Assembly: GCA_964481425.1 (NCBI GenBank)
Contig: CAYZTM010000002.1
Coordinates: 90,707-154,706 of the forward strand
Origin: MKUN01 sp964481425
Lineage (GTDB): Bacteria; Bacteroidota; Bacteroidia; Chitinophagales; Chitinophagaceae
Reading direction: 5' to 3'
Length of the DNA stretch: 64,000 nucleotides
The notes beneath the pieces were generated by a model. The model worked only from the letters and a program-made list of their open reading frames with translations, did not search any database and had not been told where the DNA came from. A program made the translations under genes and the position numbers. Below are positions 51,209 through 60,366 of this stretch, piece after piece. The first letter of the stretch is position 1. Each line of letters begins with the position of its first letter.

Positions 51209-52096
51209 TCAATTATACATTGGTTTCGGCAGTTTGGCTGCCAGGAGGGTGTTCTTCATAAGGCCGCAAATGGTCATGGGCCCTACACCCTTAGGTACGG
51301 GAGTGATATAGCTGCAAAGCGGCGCTACATTATCGAAGTCAACATCGCCTACCAGCCTGCTGCCGCTTTTGCGGGTGGGATCGTCGATGCGGTTAATGCC
51401 TACATCAATAACTATGGCGCCTTCGCGTACCATGTTTGCCGTTACGAAGCGGGGCCTGCCTATGGCAGCCACTATCACGTCGGCTGTTTTGGTTATCTCT
51501 TCGAGGTTGCGCGTGCGCGAGTGGCAAAGGGTAACTGTGGCATTGCCGGGGTTGGCATTGCGGCTCAGCAGGATGGTCATGGGTGTGCCCACGATATTGC
51601 TGCGGCCTATGATGACACAGTGCTTGCCGGTAACATCTATATTGTAATGCTCGAGCATCAGCATGATGCCATAGGGTGTGGCCGGTAAAAAGGTAGGCTG
51701 ACCGAGCATCATCTTGCCCTGTGAGATGGGATGGAAGCCATCCACATCTTTATCTGGGTTTATGTTATTGATAACGAGGTCGGGGGATATATGGTCGGGT
51801 AAAGGCAACTGTACCAGTATACCATCTACACCATCGTCTTCATTGAGCTTCTTTACCTGTTCAAGCAGATCTTTTTCGGAAATGGAAGTATCGAAACGGA
51901 GCAGTGTGGACTCGAAGCCCAGCTCGGCACAGGTCTTTACCTTGTGACCAACATATGCTTCGCTGGCGGGGTTGTTACCTACCAATATAGCCGCAAGGTG
52001 AGGTGTTTTGCCTCCTTTGGCCTTTAGCTCTTCTACTTCTTTTTTGAGTTGCTCCTTTATGTGGGCAGCTACAAGTGTACCGTCTAAAATTTGCAT
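51209..52096 (-). CDS. folD: Bifunctional methylenetetrahydrofolate dehydrogenase/cyclohydrolase FolD
   Basis: A 295-aa protein. The catalytic lysine lies in YVGHKVKTCAELG, the folate-site motif is DGILVQLPLPDHI, and the NADP fold has GRSNIVGTPMTILLS. The C-terminal signature PVPKGVGPMTICGLMKNT is intact. It interconverts one-carbon folates. First gene of a minus-strand unit with queE and uppP. Confidence 0.97.
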   Translation of the reverse strand: MQILDGTLVAAHIKEQLKKEVEELKAKGGKTPHLAAILVGNNPASEAYVGHKVKTCAELGFESTLLRFDTSISEKDLLEQVKKLNEDDGVDGILVQLPLPDHISPDLVINNINPDKDVDGFHPISQGKMMLGQPTFLPATPYGIMLMLEHYNIDVTGKHCVIIGRSNIVGTPMTILLSRNANPGNATVTLCHSRTRNLEEITKTADVIVAAIGRPRFVTANMVREGAIVIDVGINRIDDPTRKSGSRLVGDVDFDNVAPLCSYITPVPKGVGPMTICGLMKNTLLAAKLPKPMYN

Positions 52097-52177
52097 GGCG
52101 CAAAGATAAGGTTAAAGGATAAAAAGTTTTATTTAAAGTATTCATGCTGATTTAAAGTTTAATGGAACATTATGATA

Positions 52178-52185
52178 TAATTTTG
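52178..52185 (+). promoter_or_regulatory. -7 box for the endonuclease I gene
   Basis: TAATTTTG, exact TAnnTTTG, 17 bases before the TTG start at 52203. A TTTA at 52158-52161 is a weak -33 candidate. Confidence 0.5.
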
Positions 52186-52202
52186 TACAAACTGATAATC
52201 CT

Positions 52203-53294
52203 TTGAAGAGATTTTTATTATTGGCATTTGTTTTAGGCCCTTTGGTGGCGTTCCCGCAGATACCCCCGGGCTATTATAACAGTGTGACGGGGCTCACAGG
52301 GCAGCAACTGCGCATAGGGCTGCGCAATATCATCCGCAACCATACACAGCTTACTTACACACCCGGCTTGTGGAATGCTTACCAAAGCACCGACAGGAAA
52401 CCCAATGGCAAGATATGGGACATCTATTCTGATGTGCCGGGTGGCACTGCTGCTTACGAGTACACGTATTATACCGACCAGTGCGGGGCCAATAACCCCA
52501 ATGCCGAAGGCGGCTGCTATAACAGGGAGCATACCTGGCCCAAGACCTATTTCAGCAGCGATACGCCGATGTACACTGACCTGTACATCGTGATGCCAAC
52601 GGACTATTGGGTGAATAATAAAAGGAGTGATTACCCTTATGGTAAGGTAGGAACTGCTACCTATACCTCGACCAATGGCAGCAAGCTGGGGAATAATGTG
52701 TACCCCGGGGGACCCGGCGGTACCTGTTTTGAACCGATAGACTCGTTCAAGGGGGATATAGCACGCAATTATTTTTACGTTTCTACCTGCTACTGGGCTG
52801 ACAGCGCGCATTTCAATAACAATTACTCCATGGCCAGCCAGGTGAACCTGAAGCCGTGGGCGGTACAGATGCTGCTGGAATGGCACCATATGGACCCGGT
52901 GAGCCAGAAGGAGATAGACAGGAACAATGCTGCCTACCTGATACAAGGTAACCGTAACCCCTTTATAGACCACCCGGAATATGCGGACTGTATATGGGCG
53001 GGTAACTGCGGCCCGGCGGGTATTGCGAGTATGAGTGCAGGAAATAAACGACTGATACTGTACCCGAACCCTGCGCATGACCGCGTGGTGATCAACTGGA
53101 ACTCGTGCGCAAAAGGAAGCGGCCTGCAACTGGAAGTACTGAATATGCAGGGTATGGTGGTGTACCAACAGGAAGTGACGAAGCTAAATGAAAATGTGGT
53201 AGAGCTGGCTGTAAGCAACTGGCCGAAGGGTTTGTATTTTGTGCGGCTGAATGCTGCCAGCACGGTACTAACGGATAAATTTGTGAAGCAATAG
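52203..53294 (+). CDS. Secreted endonuclease I with T9SS type A domain
   Basis: A 363-aa protein. A signal peptide (MKRFLLLAFVLGPLVAFPQ) precedes an EndA/NucM nuclease domain (about residues 25-270) with the active-site CYNREHTWPKT (catalytic His, metal ligands) and LEWHHMDPVSQKE. The last 80 residues are a T9SS sorting domain (ILYPNPAHDRVVINW, LQLEVLNMQGMVVYQQ, GLYFVRLNAAS). It would digest extracellular DNA at or outside the cell surface. The start is TTG; no ATG in frame lies near. Confidence 0.92.
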   Translation: MKRFLLLAFVLGPLVAFPQIPPGYYNSVTGLTGQQLRIGLRNIIRNHTQLTYTPGLWNAYQSTDRKPNGKIWDIYSDVPGGTAAYEYTYYTDQCGANNPNAEGGCYNREHTWPKTYFSSDTPMYTDLYIVMPTDYWVNNKRSDYPYGKVGTATYTSTNGSKLGNNVYPGGPGGTCFEPIDSFKGDIARNYFYVSTCYWADSAHFNNNYSMASQVNLKPWAVQMLLEWHHMDPVSQKEIDRNNAAYLIQGNRNPFIDHPEYADCIWAGNCGPAGIASMSAGNKRLILYPNPAHDRVVINWNSCAKGSGLQLEVLNMQGMVVYQQEVTKLNENVVELAVSNWPKGLYFVRLNAASTVLTDKFVKQ

Positions 53295-53310
53295 TTGAAA
53301 AGATATAGCA

Positions 53311-53346
53311 TAATAAAAAGGCAGCTGTTAGGCTGCCTTTTTATTA
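53311..53346. terminator. Intrinsic terminator after endonuclease I
   Basis: TAATAAAAAGGCAGC pairs with its full complement (15 bp) around TGTTAG. The AAAAAGGCAGC core is the same as in the hairpin at 57166-57193. Confidence 0.9.
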
Positions 53347-53439
53347 TTATGTATTGAGAAATCCTCTCCTGTCTATTGTTCAAAAAATAATTTATGTCTA
53401 TTTTTATATACTTCTATTCACCGGTATTAAAATACGATC

Positions 53440-54150
53440 ATGAGATATACCTTACTCTTTCCCCTGCTCCTGCTTTTTATTTCCGCCACTGCCAACCAGG
53501 GCAATACCCGCAACAAAAGCAGCGATGCCTACCATAACAATTACAAGCGGATCACAGGTGGAGAACTCAATGCTTTCGAGATAAGGGGGGGGAAGCTCTA
53601 TGCCTTTGGCTTTAACTTCTACGGTACCCTGGGACTGGGCAATAATGTGGACCAGTGGAGCCCGCTACAGGTGGGTGCATCAAGTAATTGGGTCAGCATC
53701 ACCACCGGTGCAGGCACGGCTATTGGCGTTCATTCTGATGGTACTCTATGGACATGCGGACGTAATAATACGGGAGCTTTAGGTATCGGCAATACAGTAG
53801 ACCACAATACCTTTGTGCAGGTAGGGGTGGACAATGACTGGTTGTCGGCTTATGCAGGTGGCGGTTTTTGTGTAGCCATTAAATCCAATGGCACGCTCTG
53901 GGCATGGGGAGACAATACATATGGCAACTTAGGTATCGGCAATACTACCGGCCAGTTGAGCCCGGTGCAGGTGGGTACCGACCACGATTGGGTAGCCGTT
54001 AAGACGGGCAATAACCACGTGCTGGCCCTTAAGAGCAATGGTACCCTTTGGGCCTGGGGCAAGAATCAGTACGGTGGCCTGGGCCTGGGCAACAATACCG
54101 ACCAGTGGAGCCGGTGCAGGTGGGCAGCGACCACGACTGGGTATGTGTGA
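53440..54150 (+). CDS. RCC1-repeat T9SS protein, 5' segment (before a frameshift)
   Basis: Signal peptide (MRYTLLFPLLLLFISATANQ) and the first three and a half RCC1 repeats, about 50 residues each, with the motif GTLWAWGDNTYGNLGIGN and SPVQV at the unit end. The protein-like sequence breaks after DQWS at 54110: sibling repeats read AGCCCGGTGCAG, here AGCCGGTGCAG, so one C is missing. After it, only 13 unrelated residues precede the stop. The remainder of the gene continues in the +1-related frame (next entry). Confidence 0.8.
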   Translation: MRYTLLFPLLLLFISATANQGNTRNKSSDAYHNNYKRITGGELNAFEIRGGKLYAFGFNFYGTLGLGNNVDQWSPLQVGASSNWVSITTGAGTAIGVHSDGTLWTCGRNNTGALGIGNTVDHNTFVQVGVDNDWLSAYAGGGFCVAIKSNGTLWAWGDNTYGNLGIGNTTGQLSPVQVGTDHDWVAVKTGNNHVLALKSNGTLWAWGKNQYGGLGLGNNTDQWSRCRWAATTTGYV

Positions 54151-56984
54151 GCGGCGGTGTTGATTTCTCCCTGGCCCTGAAGGCCGATGGTACCCTTTGG
54201 GGCGCAGGCTTCAATACCTCGGGCCAGCTGGGCATGGGGAATTACCTGAGCCAGAATACCTTTAGCCAGGTGGGCGGCGATAGCGATTGGGTAATGGTAT
54301 CCTGCGGTAATGCTCATGTGCATGCCATCAAAGGCGATGGTACCCTATGGTCCTGGGGATCGGGGGGAGCAGGTAAGTTAGGCCTCGGGAACATAAACAA
54401 TGTATCCACCCCCACACAGGTGGGCATCAGCCATAACTGGACCGATGTATCAGCGGGCACTACCTTCGGCATAGGCGTACAGGCGGGCGGGCGTGCCTTT
54501 GCCTGGGGCTCGAATACTTACGGCCAGCTGGGTATAGGCAACAACATAACACAATACAGCCCGGTTCCTACCAGCACCCCGGCCATCGAGTGGATCAATA
54601 TCTCTGCGGGTGGCGCCCATACCGTGGCTGTGCGTGCAGAAGGCTCTCTATGGTCCTGGGGCCACAACAACCATGGGCAACTGGGCCTTAACAGTACTAC
54701 CGATTATAACTACCCCGTGCCGATAGATGCCGATACCACATGGGTGGGCGTGGCGGCAGGCGATGAGCATACCCTGGCCATCAAGGCCAATGGCAGCCTC
54801 TGGGCCTGGGGCTACAATACAACGGGCCAGTTGGGCAACGGCAATACTACCGAGCAGCACAGCCCTGTGCAGGTGGGCGCCGACTCCAACTGGGTAAGCA
54901 TCTCTGCGGGCCATGGCCACAGCGTGGCCCTTAAAAGCAATGGCACCATCTGGGCCTGGGGCGATAACAGCTCGGGGCAGCTGGGTACAGGCAACAATAA
55001 CGAGCAGCACAGCCCCGTGCAGGTGGGTGCTGCACACGACTGGATCGCCGTGCAGGCAGGCCTGTACTTTACCCTGGCGCTTAAGGCCGATGGTACGCTA
55101 TGGGCATGGGGACAGAATACCTATGGGCAGCTGGGCACAGGCAACAATACCAACAGCAATGTGCCGGTACAAGTGGGCGCTGCCGGCGACTGGACCAATA
55201 TATCGGCAGGCGGCGACCACAGCATTGCGCTTAAGAGCGATGGCACCTTATGGGCATGGGGGCTCAATACCTACGGGCAGCTGGGCACAGGCAACAATAC
55301 CAACAGCAATGTGCCGGTACAGGTGGGCGCCGGCAATACCTGGATCGGTGCCACCACCGGCCAGCAGCATTCCTTCGCCTTCAAGACCGATGGTACGGCC
55401 TCATCGTGGGGTATGAATACCTACGGTCAACTGGGGCTTAACAACAATACCGATTACAACACGCCGCAGCCCATACCCGCGCAGGCAGGGGTAGTGCAGC
55501 TTTTCTGCGGCTCCTCGGGCCTGCACAGCACCCTTATCAAAGATGCGCGCGACCTCGTTTGCCTTGCAGGACGCAATACCTACGGGCAGCTGGGCGACAA
55601 TAGCAATACTGACAAGAACAATTACAACTGTATCGATATCTGCAATATCGTGACGCCTACGTTCACGGTAAACGTATCGCCCAACGACTCGTCCTGTACC
55701 AACCAGACCTTTGTGTTCACAGGCACGCAGACCAACGGGGGGCCCACACCCACGTACCAGTGGTATGTGAATGGCGTACCGGTAGGCAACAGCATCACCT
55801 ATACCAATAACAGCCTGGTGAGCGGTGATGTGGTGTCCTGCACGATGACGAGCTCTGCCCCCTGCGCTTTTCCTTCGCAGGTGTCTGATACCATCACCAT
55901 ATATATAGCAGGGCCACCCACAGCGCTGGCAGGCACACCGGGCAATACGGAAAGCACTACCGTAAACATAGCGGCGGCTACCGATGTGCGCTACCCTGCC
56001 GATTGCGACCTGATGGCGACAGTGACACCGGCGGGCGCCAGCCCGGTATCGGGCAACACCACCGTTAAAGTAACCCTCGACAATGCGGTGAACAACTTCA
56101 ACGGCCAGCCCTATGTGCAAAGACATTTTGACATAGAGCCTGCGCTGCTGGCCCCTTCGGCCACTGCCGACATCAAGCTCTATGTGTACCAAAGCGAGTT
56201 TGATGCCTACAATACTGTTGCGGCCTTTGATGGCCTGCCCCTGCTGCCAACGGGCGCGGTGGACAATGGTAATGTGCTGGTCACCCAGTTCCACGGTACC
56301 GGCACACAGCCTGCCAACTATACGGGCGGCGAGGTGCTCGTAGTACCTTCCGTGAGCTGGGATGCTGCCGGCGGCTGGTGGGTATTGAGCTTCCCCGTTA
56401 CGGGCTTTAGCGGTTTTTACATCCATACTGCATCGGGCCCCGACCCGCTGGCCATAAAGCTGAGCGATATAGCCGCCCAAAACCTGGGCGCTGCCAACCG
56501 CATAGACTGGAAGAGCAGCAGCGAGGAGCCGGGCGATACCTACATCCTGCAGCGCAGCGCCGATGGGCGTACTTTCAGCCAGCTGGCCACAGTGCCTGCC
56601 AAAGGCAAGGCCTCATCCTACAGCTACCGGGACGAGCAGCCGTATAACGGCATCAACTACTACCGCATCCTGCTGCGCGATGTGGCGGGCAATATGGCCT
56701 ACAGCAAGGTGGTGAGCGCTACGGTGCAGCAGGGCACAGGCTTTGATATCACCGTTGCGCCCAACCCGGCACATAGCAGCATCACGGTCCGCAGCATGGG
56801 GACGGAACAGGCCAATGCAAACATCAGCATTAGCGATATGACCGGCAGGGTGCTGCTGCAACAGCAGACCGGGGGCAGCAGCACGGTGCTCGATATCAGC
56901 GCACTGCCAGAGGGCATATATATGCTGCGCTACAGCAGCGATGCGGGTAGCCGGAACATCCGCTTTGAAAAGACGAAAGAATAG
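54048..56984 (+). CDS. RCC1-repeat T9SS protein, 3' segment (after the frameshift)
   Basis: From 54111 on this frame continues the repeats: PVQVGSDHDWVCVSGGVDFS and ten more units, to about 55640, giving 14 RCC1 repeats in all when joined to the 5' segment. Next come an Ig/PKD-like domain (PTYQWYVNGVPVGNSITY), a beta-rich region, and a T9SS type A sorting domain (VAPNPAHSSITV, ISISDMTGRVLLQQQ, EGIYMLRYSSD). The restored protein is about 1181 aa. RCC1 units form seven-bladed propellers, so 14 could make two. The first 21 codons of this frame (before 54111) are not real protein. Role probably surface binding or adhesion; no enzyme motif. Confidence 0.82.
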   Translation: MGLGQESVRWPGPGQQYRPVEPVQVGSDHDWVCVSGGVDFSLALKADGTLWGAGFNTSGQLGMGNYLSQNTFSQVGGDSDWVMVSCGNAHVHAIKGDGTLWSWGSGGAGKLGLGNINNVSTPTQVGISHNWTDVSAGTTFGIGVQAGGRAFAWGSNTYGQLGIGNNITQYSPVPTSTPAIEWINISAGGAHTVAVRAEGSLWSWGHNNHGQLGLNSTTDYNYPVPIDADTTWVGVAAGDEHTLAIKANGSLWAWGYNTTGQLGNGNTTEQHSPVQVGADSNWVSISAGHGHSVALKSNGTIWAWGDNSSGQLGTGNNNEQHSPVQVGAAHDWIAVQAGLYFTLALKADGTLWAWGQNTYGQLGTGNNTNSNVPVQVGAAGDWTNISAGGDHSIALKSDGTLWAWGLNTYGQLGTGNNTNSNVPVQVGAGNTWIGATTGQQHSFAFKTDGTASSWGMNTYGQLGLNNNTDYNTPQPIPAQAGVVQLFCGSSGLHSTLIKDARDLVCLAGRNTYGQLGDNSNTDKNNYNCIDICNIVTPTFTVNVSPNDSSCTNQTFVFTGTQTNGGPTPTYQWYVNGVPVGNSITYTNNSLVSGDVVSCTMTSSAPCAFPSQVSDTITIYIAGPPTALAGTPGNTESTTVNIAAATDVRYPADCDLMATVTPAGASPVSGNTTVKVTLDNAVNNFNGQPYVQRHFDIEPALLAPSATADIKLYVYQSEFDAYNTVAAFDGLPLLPTGAVDNGNVLVTQFHGTGTQPANYTGGEVLVVPSVSWDAAGGWWVLSFPVTGFSGFYIHTASGPDPLAIKLSDIAAQNLGAANRIDWKSSSEEPGDTYILQRSADGRTFSQLATVPAKGKASSYSYRDEQPYNGINYYRILLRDVAGNMAYSKVVSATVQQGTGFDITVAPNPAHSSITVRSMGTEQANANISISDMTGRVLLQQQTGGSSTVLDISALPEGIYMLRYSSDAGSRNIRFEKTKE

Positions 56985-57013
56985 GATATTAAAATAGACA
57001 AAAACTCAGCATC

Positions 57014-57051
57014 CGTCCCGTCCTGCTAAACACAGGGCGGGACGTTTTTTT
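57014..57051 (+). terminator. Intrinsic terminator after the RCC1 gene
   Basis: CGTCCCGTCC pairs with GGGCGGGACG (one G-U) around an 11-base loop, followed by seven T (57045-57051), 30 bases after the stop. Confidence 0.88.
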
Positions 57052-57165
57052 CTGCTTTGCCGGGTTAAATAAACATCATCAAAGCAGTACCCTGATTCCG
57101 TTGAGTCCTCTGAAGGGAGAGAACAACGGGTAAAGAAGCTGATCTTGCTCAAGAAACAGGATAGT

Positions 57166-57193
57166 AAAAAGGCAGCCCAACGGCTGCCTTTTT
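57166..57193. terminator. Terminator between RCC1 and czcA genes
   Basis: AAAAAGGCAGCC and its complement (12 bp) around CAAC, T-rich on both strands. It probably ends the minus-strand metal-efflux operon, whose last stop is at 57206. Confidence 0.88.
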
Positions 57194-57205
57194 TGTGATC
57201 TTTGG

Positions 57206-60200
57206 TTAGCTGACTGCTCCGAGTTTTTTGAGCAGTTTCCTGTTCTCGCGTTTATGGATGAGGTTGTACACCCGGGCGTAAAGCACAGGCAGTATCAATA
57301 ATGTAAGTATAGTGGATGTGATGAGGCCACCTATAACCACGATGGCGAGAGGTTTCTGGGTCTCGGAACCGATACCTGTGCTTATGGCTGCGGGCAGCAG
57401 GCCAATGGCCGCCATGAGTGCGGTCATCACTACGGGACGTATGCGTGACTGGACACCGACCTCAATCGCCTTATTCAAAGGCATTTTCTCCTCCAGGTTC
57501 TTTCGGAATACGCTGATAAGTATCACGCCGTTCTGGATACAGACACCGAACAGGGCTATGAAGCCAATGCCTGCACTAATACTGAAATTGATGCCCGTGA
57601 TATGCAGTGCCAGTATGCCCCCGATCAGCGCAAATGGTACATTGAGTATGGTAAGTACAGCATCCTTTACATTGCCATAGGTGATGAATAGTATCAGGAA
57701 GATGCCAATAAGACAAAGTGGCACTACATTGGCCAGTGTGCGTGATGCACGTTCCTGGTTCTCAAATTCCCCGTTCCAACTAATGGAATAACCCTTGGGC
57801 AGGATGAGCGCTTTCTTCACTTTCTGCTGTGCCTCGGCAATGGTGCTACCGAGGTCGCGCTCGCGATTGGAGAACTTGACGGCGATGTGACGGGTATTGT
57901 TATCGCGGAAGATAAATGCGGGTCCCGTAAGCGTACGGATGGTGGCGATCTCGCTGATGGGTATGCGGGTACCATCCTGGGTTGGCACACGCAGTTGTTC
58001 TATCTTCTCCTGCGTATTGCGGAACTCTTTGGCGTACCTGATGCGTACATCGAATTTACGTTCGCCTTCATACAGTTCTGTGGCTGCCTTGCCCCCGAGG
58101 GCCATCTCGATAACGGTATTGGCATCGGCGATACTAACCCCGTAGAGTGCCATTTTTTGTTGGTCGAGCTCGATCCGGAACTCCGGCTGGCCAAGGTTGC
58201 GCAGTATGCCGAGGTCGTCGATGCCGCGAACGGTTGCCAGTACGCCTTTTACTACTTCGGCCATTGAATCGAGCTTCTGGAAATCGGGTCCGAATATCTT
58301 AACGGCCAGTGAGGCATTGACACCTGCCACGGCTTCCTCCACATTATCGCGTATGGGTTGTGAATAGTTGAATACGCAACCGGGTATTTTGGTCAGTTGC
58401 CGGTTCATACTGTCAATGAGCATGTCTTCGGTTACGCCCTTTCGCCATTTATCTTTTTGTTTCAGGTCTACCTGTATCTGGACGTTGAAGAAACCCTTGG
58501 GATCGGTACCGTCGTTGGTGCGGCCTATCTGCGAGAGCGTTTGCTTCACTTCGGGGAACTTGCGGATGATCTGCAGCATCTTATCGCTGATGGTCTTTGC
58601 CTGGGGCAAGCTGACACTCATAGGTAATTCGCTTTCCACCCACAAAGCCCCTTCGTCCAGTTCCGGAAGGAATTCTGTGCCCAAGAATTTTGCCGAGAAG
58701 AAAGTGAGCGCCATTATAACGACAGCGGTAGTGATACTGATGCCCTGGTGTTTATATACCCAGCGGAAAGCCTGCCCGATGTACTTCTCGAAAAAGCCCA
58801 CCACAGGATTGTGCTTTTCCCGGACATTCTTTTTGAGCAGTACGCTGGACAATGCAGGTACAAGCGTAAGTGTGTACAGCAAGGCCCCCAATAAAGCAAA
58901 GCCAAGGGTATAGGCAAGGGGAGAGAACATTTTACCTTCTACCTTCTGGAATGAGAAGATGGGTATGAGGCAGGTGAGGATGATGATCTTGGAGAAGAAT
59001 ATGGCTTTGCCCATCTCGGTGCCTACGTTCTTGAACAGACCGAGTTTGGCCAGTTTGTTGAAACGCTCCATACCCACTTCCTTAGCCTTGTGGTCGAGTG
59101 CCACAAAGAGCCCCTCGACCATTACTACTGCGCCGTCTATAATGATACCGAAATCAACTGCACCCATGCTCAAAAGGTTGGCCGACATACCTTTTATTCG
59201 CATGAGCATGAATGCAAAGAGTAGTGACAGGGGAACGATAATACCAACGGTAAGGGTCGTGCGCCAGTCGGCCATAAAAATGAGCACGATCACCGTTACC
59301 AGTATGATGCCTTCTATCAGGTTGTGCAGTACTGTGTGCGTGGCATAATCCATCAGCACGGTACGGTCATAAAATGTGGCGATGCGCACCCCTTTAGGCA
59401 AAATATTATCGTTAAGATCCTTTACTTTTTCTTCTACTCTTTTGAGTACTTCACCGGGGTTCTCCCCTTTGCGCATGACGACGATGCCTTCTATCACATC
59501 GTCCTCATCGTCGCGGGTTACCCAGCCCAGCCGCGGTGCACCGGCTTCATGCACATCGGCTACCTGTTTTACCAGTATCGGTACGCCATTTATTTTGGTT
59601 ATTATGATGTTCTCTATCTCGTTGGTGTTATTCAAAATGCCTATGCCACGTACTACGAATGCCTGGCCATTGCGCTCCAGCACATCGCCGCCTACATTGA
59701 TATTGCTTTTGGCAACCGCGTTGTACACGTCGAGCGAGGTGAGGTTGTACTTGCTCAGCAGGTTAGGATTCACGCTTATCTCGTATATCTTCTCTTCACC
59801 ACCAAAGCTGTTCACGTCTGCCACGCCGGGTATTGATTTGAACTGGCGATCCAGTACCCAATCCTGTATGGCGGTAAGCTCACGTATGTTTTTGGTCTTG
59901 CTGCGCAGTGTATAGCGGTATATTTCGCCAGTGGGGCCATACGGTGGCTCCACTTCGGGTTTAACTCCTTCGGGGAGATCGGCATTGTTCAGCCTGCTGA
60001 GCACTTGCTGCCGCGCAAAGGCATCGTCAACACCATCGTCGAAAATGATACGTATGTAGCTCAGGCCAAATGAGGAAGTGGAGCGAAGGCTCACTTTACT
60101 TTGTACTGAATTGAGCGTAGTCTCCAGGGGTATGGACACGAATTTTTCCACTTCTTCAGCGCTTCGGCCGGGCCACTGGGCTATAATAATGATCTGCGTA

Positions 60201-60340
60201 TTGGTAACATCGGGGAATGTTTCAATGGGCGTATTGCGGTAACTGACAAAACCTAAGACTGCCAGCACCGCCGTACAAAAGAATACGAAGTAGCGGTGAC
60301 GCAGAGAGAAGTGAATTATCCGTTTTATGAACTTATTCAT
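57206..60340 (-). CDS. czcA: CzcA-type heavy-metal efflux RND pump
   Basis: A 1044-aa inner-membrane pump with the RND duplicated layout (two sets of six helices, each after a large periplasmic loop). The proton-relay helix reads VDFGIIIDGAVVMVEG near residue 400, with the Asp-Asp-Glu set of HME1 pumps for Zn, Co, Ni or Cd; copper/silver pumps of the CusA type differ here. N-terminal VFFCTAVLAVLGFVSY and the following PIETFPDVTNTQI are typical. It works with CzcB and CzcC encoded upstream; the start is 26 bases after the czcB stop. Confidence 0.94.
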   Translation of the reverse strand: MNKFIKRIIHFSLRHRYFVFFCTAVLAVLGFVSYRNTPIETFPDVTNTQIIIIAQWPGRSAEEVEKFVSIPLETTLNSVQSKVSLRSTSSFGLSYIRIIFDDGVDDAFARQQVLSRLNNADLPEGVKPEVEPPYGPTGEIYRYTLRSKTKNIRELTAIQDWVLDRQFKSIPGVADVNSFGGEEKIYEISVNPNLLSKYNLTSLDVYNAVAKSNINVGGDVLERNGQAFVVRGIGILNNTNEIENIIITKINGVPILVKQVADVHEAGAPRLGWVTRDDEDDVIEGIVVMRKGENPGEVLKRVEEKVKDLNDNILPKGVRIATFYDRTVLMDYATHTVLHNLIEGIILVTVIVLIFMADWRTTLTVGIIVPLSLLFAFMLMRIKGMSANLLSMGAVDFGIIIDGAVVMVEGLFVALDHKAKEVGMERFNKLAKLGLFKNVGTEMGKAIFFSKIIILTCLIPIFSFQKVEGKMFSPLAYTLGFALLGALLYTLTLVPALSSVLLKKNVREKHNPVVGFFEKYIGQAFRWVYKHQGISITTAVVIMALTFFSAKFLGTEFLPELDEGALWVESELPMSVSLPQAKTISDKMLQIIRKFPEVKQTLSQIGRTNDGTDPKGFFNVQIQVDLKQKDKWRKGVTEDMLIDSMNRQLTKIPGCVFNYSQPIRDNVEEAVAGVNASLAVKIFGPDFQKLDSMAEVVKGVLATVRGIDDLGILRNLGQPEFRIELDQQKMALYGVSIADANTVIEMALGGKAATELYEGERKFDVRIRYAKEFRNTQEKIEQLRVPTQDGTRIPISEIATIRTLTGPAFIFRDNNTRHIAVKFSNRERDLGSTIAEAQQKVKKALILPKGYSISWNGEFENQERASRTLANVVPLCLIGIFLILFITYGNVKDAVLTILNVPFALIGGILALHITGINFSISAGIGFIALFGVCIQNGVILISVFRKNLEEKMPLNKAIEVGVQSRIRPVVMTALMAAIGLLPAAISTGIGSETQKPLAIVVIGGLITSTILTLLILPVLYARVYNLIHKRENRKLLKKLGAVS

Positions 60341-60366
60341 GAAATGTCTTTAAACGTTTGCGTGTG

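Noticed and set aside
52233..53168. 311-codon minus-strand open frame
   Set aside because: Antisense to endonuclease I, which has an intact active site and both targeting signals.
53530..55640. Regular 150-base repeats, considered as a CRISPR-like array
   Set aside because: The period is a protein repeat (RCC1) in a continuous reading frame; repeat and spacer lengths do not fit CRISPR and no cas gene is present.
55401..56480. 359-codon minus-strand open frame
   Set aside because: Antisense to the RCC1/T9SS gene; Arg/Gly/His-rich composition reflects the G+C-rich codons of the real gene.
57052..57165. Gap between the two terminators after the RCC1 gene
   Set aside because: No open frame, promoter box or pairing worth reporting; plain spacer.
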